Positions 24,315 to 33,724 are shown, numbered from the stretch's first letter. The stretch is DNA of 64,000 nucleotides from an uncultured Bacteroides sp. (GCA_944321465.1 CALULL010000006.1:1-64000), one strand, 5' to 3'. A program made the numbers and translations. The notes: generated by a model not told the origin, from the letters alone.

Positions 24315-26270
24315 CTATTCTATGCTGATTTTCAGCGTATAGGCTTCTCCGTCCACCAGGCTGCGCACCACGTAGATGCCCTGTGCCAGGTGTCCCAGTT
24401 GCTCCCGATGGCTTTGGCCGCTGAGTACCAGTCGTCCGCCGAGGTCGTAGACGAGGTTCTGCACCTCGGTGCCGCCCGCTACGCTGAGCACGTTGTCGGC
24501 AAACGTCACCTTGGCACCCTCCGTCGCGGCCTGGGCCATGCCGGTGGCTTTCACTTCCGTCCAGTAGCACACTTTGTCCGTCAATGTCCAGCCGCCCATT
24601 CCGTCGGCATCCAAGTAATGTATGACGTTTATCTTGTAGGGGTCCCCCCAGGTTCCGGGGACAATGAGCTTTTCGGGCGTATACTCAAAGTCGTACTCTA
24701 TGCTCAACCCGTATCGGGGTGTCCAGTCGTCGTTTTGCCAGCTGAAGTGTCGTTTACCGAGGTATATCCCGTTGCCGTAGTGGTAGGAGATGTACTCGTA
24801 AGGCTCCCAACCCTCCAGGTCTGCTTCCTCTATGAACATTCCGCGTGTCGCGACACTGGAGTTAGTCTGGCCGGTGCTTGCCGCTTTGTATTGGGTTTCT
24901 TCCGTGCAGTTTCCCTCGTCGTCATAGGTATAGGTGTAACGGCCGTAGTTGACGCGTGTTCCGTTCTCCCAGGTCCATGACAATGATTCTGTCAGGCGGC
25001 CTGCCCCGTCGAATGTGTACTTGGCCTCGTATTGTTCAACCAATTCTTCTCCGGGAGAGTATGAACTCCAATCCTTTTTCCAGACAAGATTTCCGTTGGC
25101 ATCGTATCCTTCCTCGTGGCGGGCACTTGGCCATTTTGCGGTTATTTCTCCGTTGTCGTTAACGTCGTATTTTATTTCCTCGTAGTGACCGCTGCGGTTC
25201 CCTGCTTCGTCGTAAGTCCATTCGTAGTCCACGGCGAGGGTCTGTATCCATTCGTCGGTGCTATTCATGTATATGTAGTCTTCCTGTTTCTGGCAGATGT
25301 TGTCCTCGTCGTATTCCCAGAAAGACCTGCCAGCCGAATATATTGTTTCGTTGTCAGGTCCCATCCGCCAGTGTTCTTCTTTGCTCATGGTGGTGTAGCC
25401 GTCGGCGTTGTATTCTCTGGTACCTCTATCGTATTTCTTCCATTCGTTGTTATCCCAGTCCCACGTGTAGGTTGTAGTCTGCGTGAAGCGTGTGCTCTCA
25501 GAGTATTCTGTCGGGTTGGGGCCGTCATACCACGTCCATTCTGTCTTGTAGCCTCCTCTCCAGTTACTACCGTCCCAAGTGTAGTATTCATACAGAATCT
25601 GGCGGTTGTTGCTGTCGTATGCCATTATGAAGTGTACGCTGGGTTTCCATTGTCCGTCGACAAGGCGGTAAGTCATCTCCTCGGTGGTGTTGCCGCGTTC
25701 GTCGTGGGTGTACTCGGTTTTCTTTTGCTCCGTCCAAGTGTTCTCGTCGTTCTTATAGTACATTCTTCTCTCAACACACCAGCCTTGGTCGTCGTATTCG
25801 TAAATGACGTATTCGTTTGTGCTGTGCGTCAGAGTCGATATTAGGAGGAGGACGTTGTCGTCCGTCAATCTGTAGTCATACTCGGTTGTTGCTTCCCAGC
25901 TGTCTGTCGAGGGGTTGTATCTTGCTTGTGTGTGGTGGAAGTTTCGGTAGGCATCGTCGTATGTATAGGCTTCCAGGGAGTTTCTGGTTCCGTCGGTGTT
26001 GAAAGTCACTATGCTGTCCAGCCGCATGGCCGTTCCCTCTTCCGCCATTCGTGCCACTGTCGCCGGGATGCGCCAGGGGCGTATCTGCCCGTTGCATGCC
26101 GTGGCTTGCAGCGTCTTGTCCGCGTCTTGGCTTATGTCGGCGGGGCACAGCAAGGGGGCTGTATGGCGGTCGGGGCGGTTGGCTTGCAGTCCGAAGGTGG
26201 GCGGCTCTTGCGCCTGCACGGTGGCGAGGCTGCACAGGGCTAAGAGTAGCAGTAGCATGGTTTGTTTCAT
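24315..26270 (-). CDS. secreted YD/aromatic-repeat protein with sorting-like C-terminus (copy 1)
   Basis: 651 residues from ATG at 26270, signal peptide ending LATVQAQ. Residues ~90-530 are many degenerate repeats rich in Tyr, Trp, Asp and Gly, of the form xxYEYDDxGN followed by xxW: VIYEYDDQGWCVERRMYY, TEYTHDERGNTTEEMTY, YTFDGAGRLTESLSWTWENG, YTYTYDDEGNCTEETQYK. These recall YD/RHS-like secreted repeats. The last ~75 residues (LVYDLGGRLVLSGQ, HLAQGIYVVRSLVDGE, TLKISIE) resemble a type IX secretion signal. It is a paralogue of the next gene upstream, sharing order, repeats and C-terminus. Probable surface protein; ligand unknown. Confidence 0.82.
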   Translation of the reverse strand: MKQTMLLLLLALCSLATVQAQEPPTFGLQANRPDRHTAPLLCPADISQDADKTLQATACNGQIRPWRIPATVARMAEEGTAMRLDSIVTFNTDGTRNSLEAYTYDDAYRNFHHTQARYNPSTDSWEATTEYDYRLTDDNVLLLISTLTHSTNEYVIYEYDDQGWCVERRMYYKNDENTWTEQKKTEYTHDERGNTTEEMTYRLVDGQWKPSVHFIMAYDSNNRQILYEYYTWDGSNWRGGYKTEWTWYDGPNPTEYSESTRFTQTTTYTWDWDNNEWKKYDRGTREYNADGYTTMSKEEHWRMGPDNETIYSAGRSFWEYDEDNICQKQEDYIYMNSTDEWIQTLAVDYEWTYDEAGNRSGHYEEIKYDVNDNGEITAKWPSARHEEGYDANGNLVWKKDWSSYSPGEELVEQYEAKYTFDGAGRLTESLSWTWENGTRVNYGRYTYTYDDEGNCTEETQYKAASTGQTNSSVATRGMFIEEADLEGWEPYEYISYHYGNGIYLGKRHFSWQNDDWTPRYGLSIEYDFEYTPEKLIVPGTWGDPYKINVIHYLDADGMGGWTLTDKVCYWTEVKATGMAQAATEGAKVTFADNVLSVAGGTEVQNLVYDLGGRLVLSGQSHREQLGHLAQGIYVVRSLVDGEAYTLKISIE

Positions 26271-26756
26271 GGTCTTTTGTTTTTGTGCGGTTAGTAAGTA
26301 AGGTTGAGGTCTTTCCTTGGATAAGGTTTTGACAAAGGAAAGGATTATTTTTCGTAAATGCAAATCTCTTAGGGACTGTTTGGCGGGCGGGCATTCATTT
26401 TCTCCTCTGTCTCTTGATAAAGTCCTCTGTTTCGATAACTACCATCCGGCCCGCTGCGGCGCGACCGGCGGAAACGCCCCGCCCTGCCTCCCGTGTGGCG
26501 GGGCGGCAGCGGCGGGGCGCACGCTTATTTACTGCTAACTATTGTCGTGTCGGGCATGGGCGGTTGTCGTCGGCAGCCTCCGTGCCCTGTTCCGAGGCCA
26601 CGGGCGAGGCCCTGCGGGGGCAGTCCTTTGCCCGCCCGGTGGCACAGGTGCGCCCGCCGGGGGGCAGAGGTGTGCTCGCGCGGTGGCACAAGCGTGCCCC
26701 CAAGGGGCTTTCTGTAAACCCTGCCGACCCTCGCGGGCGGGCAGGGAAGTTATGGC
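26271..26756. other. 486-bp gap between tandem paralogues
   Basis: No gene seen. Holds the repeat array at 26620-26707 and flanking sequence shared with the 23.9-24.3 kb gap. Confidence 0.5.
26620..26707. repeat. 22-bp repeat array, 4 units
   Basis: Cores start at 26620 (GCAGTCCTTTGC), 26642 (GCACAGGTGCGC), 26664 (GCAGAGGTGTGC) and 26686 (GCACAAGCGTGC). It lies 3' of the second paralogue, at the same relative place as the array at 24177 lies 3' of the first. Confidence 0.8.
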
Positions 26757-28724
26757 CTAATCTATGTTGACTTTAAGTACGTGTTCCGTTCCGTCCACCA
26801 GGCTGCGCACCACGTAGAAGCCCCGGCTCAGGTGTCCCAGTTGCTCTTGGTGGCCGTGGCCGGTGTAGACCAGCCGTCCGCCCAGGTCGTAGACGCTGGT
26901 CGCTACGTCGTTGCCGCCCGCTATGGTGAGCACGTTGTGGGCAAAGGAGACTTCAATGCCGTCCTTCTTTTCCGTAGCTTGTGCTATGCCGGTGGCCTTC
27001 ACTTCGCTCCAGAAGTAGACTTTGTCGGTCGTCGTCCAGCCGCCGTTGCCGTCGCCGCGCAGGTCGTGTACGATGTCAATCTTGTAGGGGTCGGTCCAGC
27101 CCTCGGGGGTGATGATGTTCTGGGCCGGATAGTCGAAGTCGTACTCCACGGTCTGTCCCTCGCTGGGGGTCCACTCCTCGTTGCGCCAGCGCCAGCCTAT
27201 CTTCTCGGTGCGTGTGCCGTTCTCGTAGGCGTAAGTCCAGTGTGAAGAGTAGCCCCAGCCCTCTTCGTCCTCGTCGGTGATGGCTGCTCCGCGTGTCGAG
27301 GGCATACCGACAGGAACCAGTCCGCCGCCGTTGGGGTTGTTGTAGCTGTACTGTTCGATGACGTTGCCATCCTCGTCGAAGGTGTAGACGTTTCTGTTCT
27401 GCGGTGTGCGTATGCCGTCTTCCCAAGTCCAGTTGGCCTCATAGGCTATGTCGCCATACTCGTTGTACTGTCTTTTCCATTCGCTGTTGGGTTTCAGCTC
27501 GCGGTCGTCGATGTTGGCATCCCACTCCTTGCTCCACGTTTGCTTGCCTTCGGCATCGTAGCCTTCGTCGTAGCGCATGTCTACGTACTGGTCTACCACG
27601 TTTTCGCGGTTCTCGTCGTAGTAGTAGAAGGTCTGTTCGTAGTATCCCTCGCGGTTGCCTTCTTCGTCGTAAGTCCACTCGTAGTGGCAATCATAGTCTT
27701 TCGACCACACTGTGCTGTCGTTATAGCAGTAGTAACCGGCTTGGTGGGTCATTGCATTGTGTTCGTCGTATTCGAAGAATACTTCCCACGTAGAGCCGTC
27801 CTCGCCGCCCCAGTTGCGCCCGTTCCAGTAGTAGCGTGCCTGGCGGGTCATCCACCCGTCGGGGTTGTCGAAGTCTTGCTGCCACATCAGGCTGGGTACC
27901 CATGCGCCGTTCTCCCACACGTAGCCCAGCGACTGGGTGAACCGCTCGTTGTTCGAGTCTTCTACTGGGGTAGGATTAGGCACGTCGCTCCACTCGTAAT
28001 ACTTGTTGGTAGCTCCTACCCATTGCGAACCGTCCCACTCGTAGCCCTCCAGGTGCAGCTGGCGGTTCTTGTCGTCCCACTGCGCGGTGGCTTTGGTGGC
28101 GGGCTGCCATTGCGAACCGTCCCAGCTGTAGGTCCGTTCGTTCACGATGTTGCCCCGGTCGTCATACTCGTACTCGCCTCGGGAGGACTCCACCCAGTTG
28201 CCTTCTTCGTCGAGGCTGTAGATTACCTGTTCGGTTCCCCAGCCCCGGTCGTTGTACTTGAAGGTGTAGCGTGTGCCCACGCCGTAGCCCTTGACGGACT
28301 GGTCGAGGATAAGCCCGTCGTCGGTCCATTCGTAGCCATACCACTCCACGTCGTCCCAGCTGTCCTGGCTGGGGTTGTAGTAGGAGTTGACGCGCAGGGT
28401 GGTGAGTCCTTGCTCGTTGTACTCGAAGCGTTGCAGGGTGCCCTTCGAGCCGTCGGCGTTGTAGCCTATGAGGCTGTCCAGGCGCATGGTGGTCTCGGCC
28501 TCGGCGCGTGTGCTTGCGGTGCGTGCTTTCCAGGGGGAAGTTATGCGTTGCAGCGGGGTGGCGGAGCGCATCACGCCGTCGTCTCCGGCGGTGATTTCAA
28601 CGGGTTTCAACAGTGGCTCGACAGTAGTGTTCCACTTTTCGTCGCTGAAAGGTTGCTGGGCCTGTGCGGCTGCGAAGCTGCACAGCGCAAGGGTGAGTAA
28701 TAATCCTGTCGGTTTCATACGCAT
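26757..28724 (-). CDS. secreted YD/aromatic-repeat protein with sorting-like C-terminus (copy 2)
   Basis: 655 residues from ATG at 28724 (an ATG at 28718 is equally possible), signal peptide ending SFAAAQAQ. Same layout as copy 1: many Tyr/Trp/Asp-rich repeats (LIGYNADGSKGTLQRFEYNE, GEYEYDDRGNIVNERTYSWD, YEWTYDEEGNREGYYEQTFY, YTFDEDGNVIEQYSYNN) and a near-identical end (YDLGGRLVYTGHGHQEQLGH, LSRGFYVVRSLVDGTEHVLK). The two copies with their downstream arrays look like a tandem duplication of about 2.4 kb. Likely exported to the surface. Promoter box at 28822-28830. Confidence 0.82.
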   Translation of the reverse strand: MRMKPTGLLLTLALCSFAAAQAQQPFSDEKWNTTVEPLLKPVEITAGDDGVMRSATPLQRITSPWKARTASTRAEAETTMRLDSLIGYNADGSKGTLQRFEYNEQGLTTLRVNSYYNPSQDSWDDVEWYGYEWTDDGLILDQSVKGYGVGTRYTFKYNDRGWGTEQVIYSLDEEGNWVESSRGEYEYDDRGNIVNERTYSWDGSQWQPATKATAQWDDKNRQLHLEGYEWDGSQWVGATNKYYEWSDVPNPTPVEDSNNERFTQSLGYVWENGAWVPSLMWQQDFDNPDGWMTRQARYYWNGRNWGGEDGSTWEVFFEYDEHNAMTHQAGYYCYNDSTVWSKDYDCHYEWTYDEEGNREGYYEQTFYYYDENRENVVDQYVDMRYDEGYDAEGKQTWSKEWDANIDDRELKPNSEWKRQYNEYGDIAYEANWTWEDGIRTPQNRNVYTFDEDGNVIEQYSYNNPNGGGLVPVGMPSTRGAAITDEDEEGWGYSSHWTYAYENGTRTEKIGWRWRNEEWTPSEGQTVEYDFDYPAQNIITPEGWTDPYKIDIVHDLRGDGNGGWTTTDKVYFWSEVKATGIAQATEKKDGIEVSFAHNVLTIAGGNDVATSVYDLGGRLVYTGHGHQEQLGHLSRGFYVVRSLVDGTEHVLKVNID

Positions 28725-28821
28725 TAGTTTTTTTAATGATTGATTGTTCCTTGTTTCTGCTCTCGGTTTCGCGTCATCCTGTCCTCGGCCGAATGGACGG
28801 GTGGCGTGGAAAATCGATGTC

Positions 28822-28830
28822 GCAAAACTA
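28822..28830 (-). promoter_or_regulatory. -7 box for paralogue copy 2
   Basis: Minus strand TAGTTTTGC matches TAnnTTTG; it implies a ~90-nt leader. Confidence 0.5.
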
Positions 28831-28993
28831 TGAAACCGTGCAAGAAAATGCAACCCGCGTGTTTACGAATTCGGAAATTCGTAAGTCTTAGCACCCGTTT
28901 CGGGGGCAAAGAGGCAGAAAAAGGCGGGGAAGGGAGGTCGCCGAAGGGGGAAATCGGTCCGTCGGCTATCGGCGGTGAAGAGGGCGTGGGGGA

Positions 28994-29081
28994 GCAGAGG
29001 TCTGCCCCCGTGCGGGCACACCTGTGCTCCCCGGGCGGCAAAGGTGCGCCACCGAGGGGGCAGACCTGTGCCACCACAGGG
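28994..29081. repeat. 22-bp repeat array, 4 units, strictly alternating
   Basis: Cores start at 28994 (GCAGAGGTCTGC), 29016 (GCACACCTGTGC), 29038 (GCAAAGGTGCGC) and 29060 (GCAGACCTGTGC); centres alternate GG, CC, GG, CC. The array ends 24 bp upstream of the -33 element of ychF. Confidence 0.85.
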
Positions 29082-29105
29082 GCGCGGGAGTATCGGCTCG
29101 ATTGC

Positions 29106-29136
29106 TTGGCACGTATGCGATAAATGAGTACCTTTG
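29106..29136 (+). promoter_or_regulatory. promoter of ychF
   Basis: TTG at 29106-29108 and TACCTTTG at 29129-29136 are 20 bp apart, 52 bp before the ATG at 29189. Confidence 0.75.
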
Positions 29137-29188
29137 CGCGGATAATCCGACCGAAAACGTCTAAAAGAAACAACAATAGAAATAAGCT

Positions 29189-30292
29189 ATGGCATTACAA
29201 TGTGGTATAGTCGGCCTGCCCAACGTAGGCAAGTCGACGCTGTTCAATTGCCTGTCCAACGCCAAGGCACAGGCGGCAAACTTCCCTTTCTGTACGATAG
29301 AGCCTAACGTGGGTGTCATCACCGTGCCCGACGACCGCCTGACGCGGCTTGCCGAGCTGGTTCACCCGGGGCGCATCGTGCCCACCACGGTGGAGATAGT
29401 CGACATTGCCGGGCTGGTGAAAGGCGCGAGCCAGGGCGAGGGCCTGGGCAACAAGTTCCTGGCCAACATCCGCGAGACGGATGCTATCATCCACGTGCTG
29501 CGCTGCTTCGACGACGACAACGTGACGCATGTGGACGGCTCGGTGAACCCCGTGCGCGACAAGGAAATCATCGACACCGAGCTGCAGCTGAAGGACCTGG
29601 AGACCATCGAGAGCCGCATACAGAAGGTGCAGAAACAGGCTCAGACGGGGGGCGACAAACAGGCGCGGCAGGTGTACGACGTGCTGGTGCGCTACAAGGA
29701 AGCCCTGGAGCAGGGGCTGAACGCACGCACCGTCAGCTTCGAGAGCAAGGACGAGCAGAAAATAGCGCACGACCTGTTCCTGCTTACGTCTAAGCCGGTG
29801 ATGTACGTCTGCAACGTCGACGAGGGCAGTGCCGTAGGTGGCAACGCCTATGTGGAGCAGGTGCGGCAGGCGGTGAAGGACGAGAACGCCGAGATACTCG
29901 TCGTAGCGGCCAAGACCGAGGCCGACATTGCCGAGCTGGAGACCTACGAGGACCGCCAGATGTTCCTCCGTGAGATTGGTCTGGAGGAGTCGGGCGTGAG
30001 CCGCCTCATCAAGTCGGCCTACAAGCTGCTCAACCTTGAGACGTTCATCACCGCAGGCGAGATGGAGGTGAAGGCCTGGACCTACCACAGGGGCTGGAAG
30101 GCTCCGCAGTGTGCGGGCGTCATCCACACCGACTTCGAGAAAGGGTTCATCCGCGCCGAGGTCATCAAGTACGAGGACTACATCAAGTATGGCTCCGAAG
30201 CCGCCGTGCGCGAGGCTGGCAAGCTCAGCGTGGAGGGCAAGGACTATGTGGTACAGGACGGGGACATCATGCACTTCAGGTTCAATGTGTAA
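29189..30292 (+). CDS. ychF: redox-regulated ATPase YchF
   Basis: 367 residues, full family length. [14 protein letters not shown] (8-21) is the P-loop; [20 protein letters not shown] is the G3 region; CNVDEG occupies the G4 position, where the NxxE-type change explains the ATP preference of this family. The C-terminal ~85 residues ([20 protein letters not shown]-like segment, then [15 protein letters not shown]) form the TGS domain. YchF binds the ribosome and affects translation and stress responses in the cytoplasm. It has its own -33/-7 promoter directly next to a 22-bp repeat array. Confidence 0.96.
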   Translation: MALQCGIVGLPNVGKSTLFNCLSNAKAQAANFPFCTIEPNVGVITVPDDRLTRLAELVHPGRIVPTTVEIVDIAGLVKGASQGEGLGNKFLANIRETDAIIHVLRCFDDDNVTHVDGSVNPVRDKEIIDTELQLKDLETIESRIQKVQKQAQTGGDKQARQVYDVLVRYKEALEQGLNARTVSFESKDEQKIAHDLFLLTSKPVMYVCNVDEGSAVGGNAYVEQVRQAVKDENAEILVVAAKTEADIAELETYEDRQMFLREIGLEESGVSRLIKSAYKLLNLETFITAGEMEVKAWTYHRGWKAPQCAGVIHTDFEKGFIRAEVIKYEDYIKYGSEAAVREAGKLSVEGKDYVVQDGDIMHFRFNV

Positions 30293-30517
30293 CTAAAGGT
30301 TTTAGTCTATATATAAAATAGGTATGCTTCCTACCGCAATTATCCAGCAGAAGCTATACGGACACCGAGGCGGGAACTTGTTGCTTGGTTGTGGCTTGGC
30401 AGTTGCAAGCCTGCAGGCACGACGACGACAAGCCGCGCCGCCCCGTAGGCTTCCGCTGGCCCGGCGGTAGGCATACCGCATAACGATTTCTACCAACCCT
30501 TAACCCCTTTACCCACA

Positions 30518-31351
30518 ATGCTACTCTCAATCCATTGGAACCCCGACCCCGAACTGTTCCGGCTGTTCGGCTCCATCTCCATCCGCTACTACGGGTTGCT
30601 GTGGCTTCTTGGCCTCACGTTCGCCTACTTCATCGTCCGCTACCAGTACCGCGACCGCCGGATAGGAGACGACAAGTTCGACCCGCTGTTCTTTTACTGT
30701 TTCTTCGGCTTGCTCATCGGTGCCCGGCTGGGCCATTGCCTGTTCTACGACCCGGGCTATTTCCTCACCAGTTTCAGACACGTGGTCGAGATGGTGCTGC
30801 CCATCCACTTCCTGCCCGACGGCGACTGGAAATTCACCGGCTACGAAGGGTTGTCGAGCCACGGCGGAGTGATTGGCCTCCTCATTGCCCTTTGGATGTA
30901 CTGCCGCAAGACGAAGGTGCACTACATCGACGTGCTGGACATGATTGCCGTCACCGCACCGCTGACCGGCTGCTGCATACGGACGGCCAACCTGATGAAC
31001 TCCGAGATTATCGGCAAGCCCACCGATGTGCCCTGGGCCTTTGTGTTCGAGCGCGTCGACCTGGTGGCCCGCCACCCGGCCCAGCTCTACGAGGCACTGG
31101 CCTACCTGCTGTTCTTTGTCATCATGGTGATTATCTACCGCCGCCACCGCTATCACCTGCACCGGGGTTTCTACCTCGGTCTGTGCCTGACGGAGGTGTT
31201 CGTCTTCCGCTTCCTGATAGAGTTTCTCAAGGAGAACCAGGTAGGGTTCGAGGAGCAGATGACACTGAACATGGGGCAGTGGCTCAGTGTGCCGTTTGTG
31301 CTGGTGGGCGTTTACTTCATGTTCTTCTACGGACGCGGGCGCAAGGCGTAG
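30518..31351 (+). CDS. lgt: prolipoprotein diacylglyceryl transferase
   Basis: 277 residues with about seven membrane helices. Hallmarks: [18 protein letters not shown] near the N-terminus, [16 protein letters not shown] (around 68), [15 protein letters not shown] with the HGG motif, [18 protein letters not shown] with the conserved Arg-x-x-Asn, and [14 protein letters not shown]. It transfers diacylglycerol from phosphatidylglycerol to the lipobox Cys of prolipoproteins in the inner membrane, the first step in maturing lipoproteins such as the FKBP lipoprotein in this window. It starts 225 bp after ychF; no clear promoter box is visible in between. Confidence 0.95.
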   Translation: MLLSIHWNPDPELFRLFGSISIRYYGLLWLLGLTFAYFIVRYQYRDRRIGDDKFDPLFFYCFFGLLIGARLGHCLFYDPGYFLTSFRHVVEMVLPIHFLPDGDWKFTGYEGLSSHGGVIGLLIALWMYCRKTKVHYIDVLDMIAVTAPLTGCCIRTANLMNSEIIGKPTDVPWAFVFERVDLVARHPAQLYEALAYLLFFVIMVIIYRRHRYHLHRGFYLGLCLTEVFVFRFLIEFLKENQVGFEEQMTLNMGQWLSVPFVLVGVYFMFFYGRGRKA

Positions 31352-31376
31352 ACCCTGCGCCGCACAGCGCATACGG

Positions 31377-31447
31377 ACGGGCCGCAGGCCTCCGGGAGAT
31401 GCGTGGGCAGGACTCTCCTGCCTCCTCCCGGGCGGCCTGCGGCCCGT
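31377..31447. terminator. large hairpin between convergent genes
   Basis: ACGGGCCGCAGGCC (31377-31390) pairs perfectly with GGCCTGCGGCCCGT (31434-31447), with CCGGGAG/CTCCCGG pairing inside. It separates lgt from the leftward LPP20-like gene. Confidence 0.6.
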
Positions 31448-31470
31448 TGGTTTCTCTGCAGTGGCCTGCG

Positions 31471-33303
31471 TCAGAAGTGGCTCAGGTCTATCAGCCCGAA
31501 GTCGGGGTCTTTCTCGGGTTGCCACGTGCGTACATGGATGACCGGCTCCTTGGGATTGTTCAGGTCGACCATGAGGAAGAGGTAACCGGTGTCACCGTAG
31601 CTCGACGAGAAGTAGTCCTGCTTGATTTGTATGCCGTATACTTCGCCCCCTACGCCCGACTTGCGCACCTGGTTGTCGGCAAAGCGCAGGTTGATGTACT
31701 CGTTACTACGGAAGATGTGGCGCAGCTTCTTCATGTACTCCGACTTGGTCTGGCGCGTGTACTTCACGGCCTGTGCGCTCATGGGCTGGTTCTCGTTGGC
31801 GGCGGTGCGCTTCAGCACCGAGCCGGTGATGATGAGAGCGTCGTCCGAGAAGATGCTGTTGATGTAGTCGTAGCGTTTCAGGGCATAGGCCGTCTTGTAG
31901 CTCTCCAGGAAGTTGATGAGGACGTTCCTCACGGTGTCGTTCCACGCCGTTTGGTTCATGATGTCGTCCACCGCCGGCTTGTTCAGGGCGAAGGACAGGC
32001 CGTCGATTTTTCCTTCCTTGTTGAGGATGAACACCACGTCCTCGACGAACGTGCGGTCGTTGCCCTCGAAATGGAAGCTCATGGGCAGACTGCGGCAGGT
32101 CACCTCCCCATTGCACTCCAGATACTCGTAGGCGGGCTGGGAGAGTATGCGTGCCTTGCCGTAGCGCACCAGCCCGTCGAACATCTGCTTGCCCCGTTCG
32201 GTGCACAGCGTGTCCATCGCGCCGTAGTCGTGCGAGCGTATGGCCTGCTCCACGCAGGCCAGCGTGGCGGCGTAGGGGGCAGCCTCCGTGGGGGGCAGGT
32301 AGCGCATGCCGTTGTTGGTCGTGGCGGCGGTGTCGGCGGCGGCCAGCGTGGCCGTTTCCATGCCAGCCTCGGAGGGCGCGGCTCCGGGCTGCGGCTCGGG
32401 ACCGGATAGTTGCAGGTTGCAGCGGCGCATGGCTATCGGCTCGACGGCCTCCATCACCTCGGCCAGTTCGTTGTCAATGTTGGCCTCGCCTTCGAACATG
32501 TATTCCGTCCTGAGCTGCAACCCCTCGGCACTGGCCAGCGCGGGCAGCTCCACGATGCCGCGTCCGTCCTTGGCCGAGAAAATGTTGGACCAGTCGCGCC
32601 CGTCGAAGTAAGTGTAGTCGTAGTTGCGCACGGGTTGGCCCTTGTAGCTGATGCCGAGGGTCACCGTCTTCAGTCCGCCCTCCACCTGCACGTTCTCCAT
32701 GTCCACCTCGATGTGGGCGAAGATGTCGTCCATCTGCCGGGGTATCCACGTGGCCAGCAGCTGCTCGCGGCCCTGGTCGTCGGTGGTGGTGAGGTAGTTG
32801 CCGTCGGGATAGCTTTGCAGCAGCACCAGTGCCCAGTAGTAGTAGCGCAGGGCGTCGGCCACTTGGGCGCGTTGTTCGGCCTTCTGGGCCTCGGCGGTGA
32901 AGTCGAGTATCTTGTTCTTGCGTCCGTCGAAGATGCGTTGTATCTCGCTCACCTTGATGTAGCGCATCACCACGGCCTCGGGCTCGTTCTGGATGACGAT
33001 GCGGCGGGTGTTGGTCAGGGTGGAGTGGGAGTAGGTGTTGATGACGGACTGGAAGGTCTCTTCGACCGTAGCCTCGTCACCGTTGGTTCCGCCCTGCGTT
33101 AGCTGTTCAAACTTGGACGACACGCTGGTCGAGATTTGGCTTGTCAGGGCGGCCAATGCCTCTTGGTCGGCCTTGCGCAGGGTAGAGGCGTTGCCTGTGC
33201 CCCAGATGTAGGCGGGGTCGGTCTGGATTTCCTCTACCGATTGTGCTCCAGCAAGCAGGCAGGCGAGGTTCAGGATGACGGTCAGCAGCAGTTTATTCTT
33301 CAT
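31471..33303 (-). CDS. exported LPP20/NTF2-like protein, paralogue of the 42-kb operon gene
   Basis: 610 residues from ATG at 33303, signal peptide ending LLAGAQ. The N-terminal region (YIWGTGNASTLRKADQEAL) resembles LPP20-type domains, with 'GxG(x)nA..A...AL'. A helical segment ALRYYYWALVLLQSYPDG matches ALRYYTWALCLLQTLPNG in the gene at 42219, and YALKRYDYINSIFSDDAL matches YALKRLDYLESVFSDDAL, an NTF2-like C-terminal part. The two proteins are therefore paralogues over their full length. A Pro/Ala/Thr-rich linker sits near residue 350. Periplasmic or outer-membrane location; function unknown. Here the gene stands alone with a promoter box at 33377-33384. Confidence 0.8.
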   Translation of the reverse strand: MKNKLLLTVILNLACLLAGAQSVEEIQTDPAYIWGTGNASTLRKADQEALAALTSQISTSVSSKFEQLTQGGTNGDEATVEETFQSVINTYSHSTLTNTRRIVIQNEPEAVVMRYIKVSEIQRIFDGRKNKILDFTAEAQKAEQRAQVADALRYYYWALVLLQSYPDGNYLTTTDDQGREQLLATWIPRQMDDIFAHIEVDMENVQVEGGLKTVTLGISYKGQPVRNYDYTYFDGRDWSNIFSAKDGRGIVELPALASAEGLQLRTEYMFEGEANIDNELAEVMEAVEPIAMRRCNLQLSGPEPQPGAAPSEAGMETATLAAADTAATTNNGMRYLPPTEAAPYAATLACVEQAIRSHDYGAMDTLCTERGKQMFDGLVRYGKARILSQPAYEYLECNGEVTCRSLPMSFHFEGNDRTFVEDVVFILNKEGKIDGLSFALNKPAVDDIMNQTAWNDTVRNVLINFLESYKTAYALKRYDYINSIFSDDALIITGSVLKRTAANENQPMSAQAVKYTRQTKSEYMKKLRHIFRSNEYINLRFADNQVRKSGVGGEVYGIQIKQDYFSSSYGDTGYLFLMVDLNNPKEPVIHVRTWQPEKDPDFGLIDLSHF

Positions 33304-33376
33304 GTCTTGTGGGTGTGTTGTCGGGGGCGCGTTCCGAGCGTGCCCCCGGGTTGAGCGTTTTTTATTGATGCAGTTA

Positions 33377-33384
33377 CAAAAGTA
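33377..33384 (-). promoter_or_regulatory. -7 box for the LPP20/NTF2-like gene
   Basis: Minus strand TACTTTTG matches TAnnTTTG, 74 bp upstream of the ATG at 33303. Confidence 0.55.
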
Positions 33385-33548
33385 GTCAAAATTCTCGGAT
33401 AATCGCCAAGATGCGGGCATCTATTTTTAGGCGGACGTGCAAAGTGTAAGTGCTTGGCGGAAGAACGGTGCAAAGTGTTTCCCGAAACGCCTTTTGGCTG
33501 ACGGACCTCGAAGCGCGGACGGGCGAAATAGCCTGTACCGGCCCGGGG

Positions 33549-33724
33549 GCAGAGGGGTGGCGCAGGTGTGCCCGCCCCGTTTCCCGGTGGCGGGAGCGGT
33601 GTGTGCGCAGCCTGTGGAGGCCGACGGCGCGACGTGGCACACCTGTGCTCCCTGCCGGGGACACCGGCACCTGCCCGGGGAAGCAGGACAGGGCCGCAGG
33701 GGGCGCACCTGTGCCCGCCGGGGA
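33549..33724. repeat. extended 22-bp repeat array, 8-unit register, partly decayed
   Basis: Clear cores start at 33549 (GCAGAGGGGTGG), 33637 (GCACACCTGTGC) and 33703 (GCGCACCTGTGC), all in one 22-bp register; 33593 and 33659 are weak matches and the others decayed. An extra good core (GCGCAGGTGTGC) starts at 33560, exactly half a period (11 bp) out of phase. Confidence 0.65.

Larger units (their letters stand above)
28725..29188. other. 464-bp divergent intergenic region
   Basis: Between the divergent secreted-protein gene and ychF. Holds a leftward -7 box (28822-28830), a repeat array (28994-29081) and the ychF promoter (29106-29136). Bases 28906-28993 stay in 22-bp register with the array (GCAAAGAGGCAG at 28906) but are too degraded to call as units. 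Confidence 0.55.

Noticed and set aside
30535-32409. 624-codon plus-strand frame across lgt and the LPP20-like gene
   Set aside because: Spans the end of one gene and the antisense of another; no family features.
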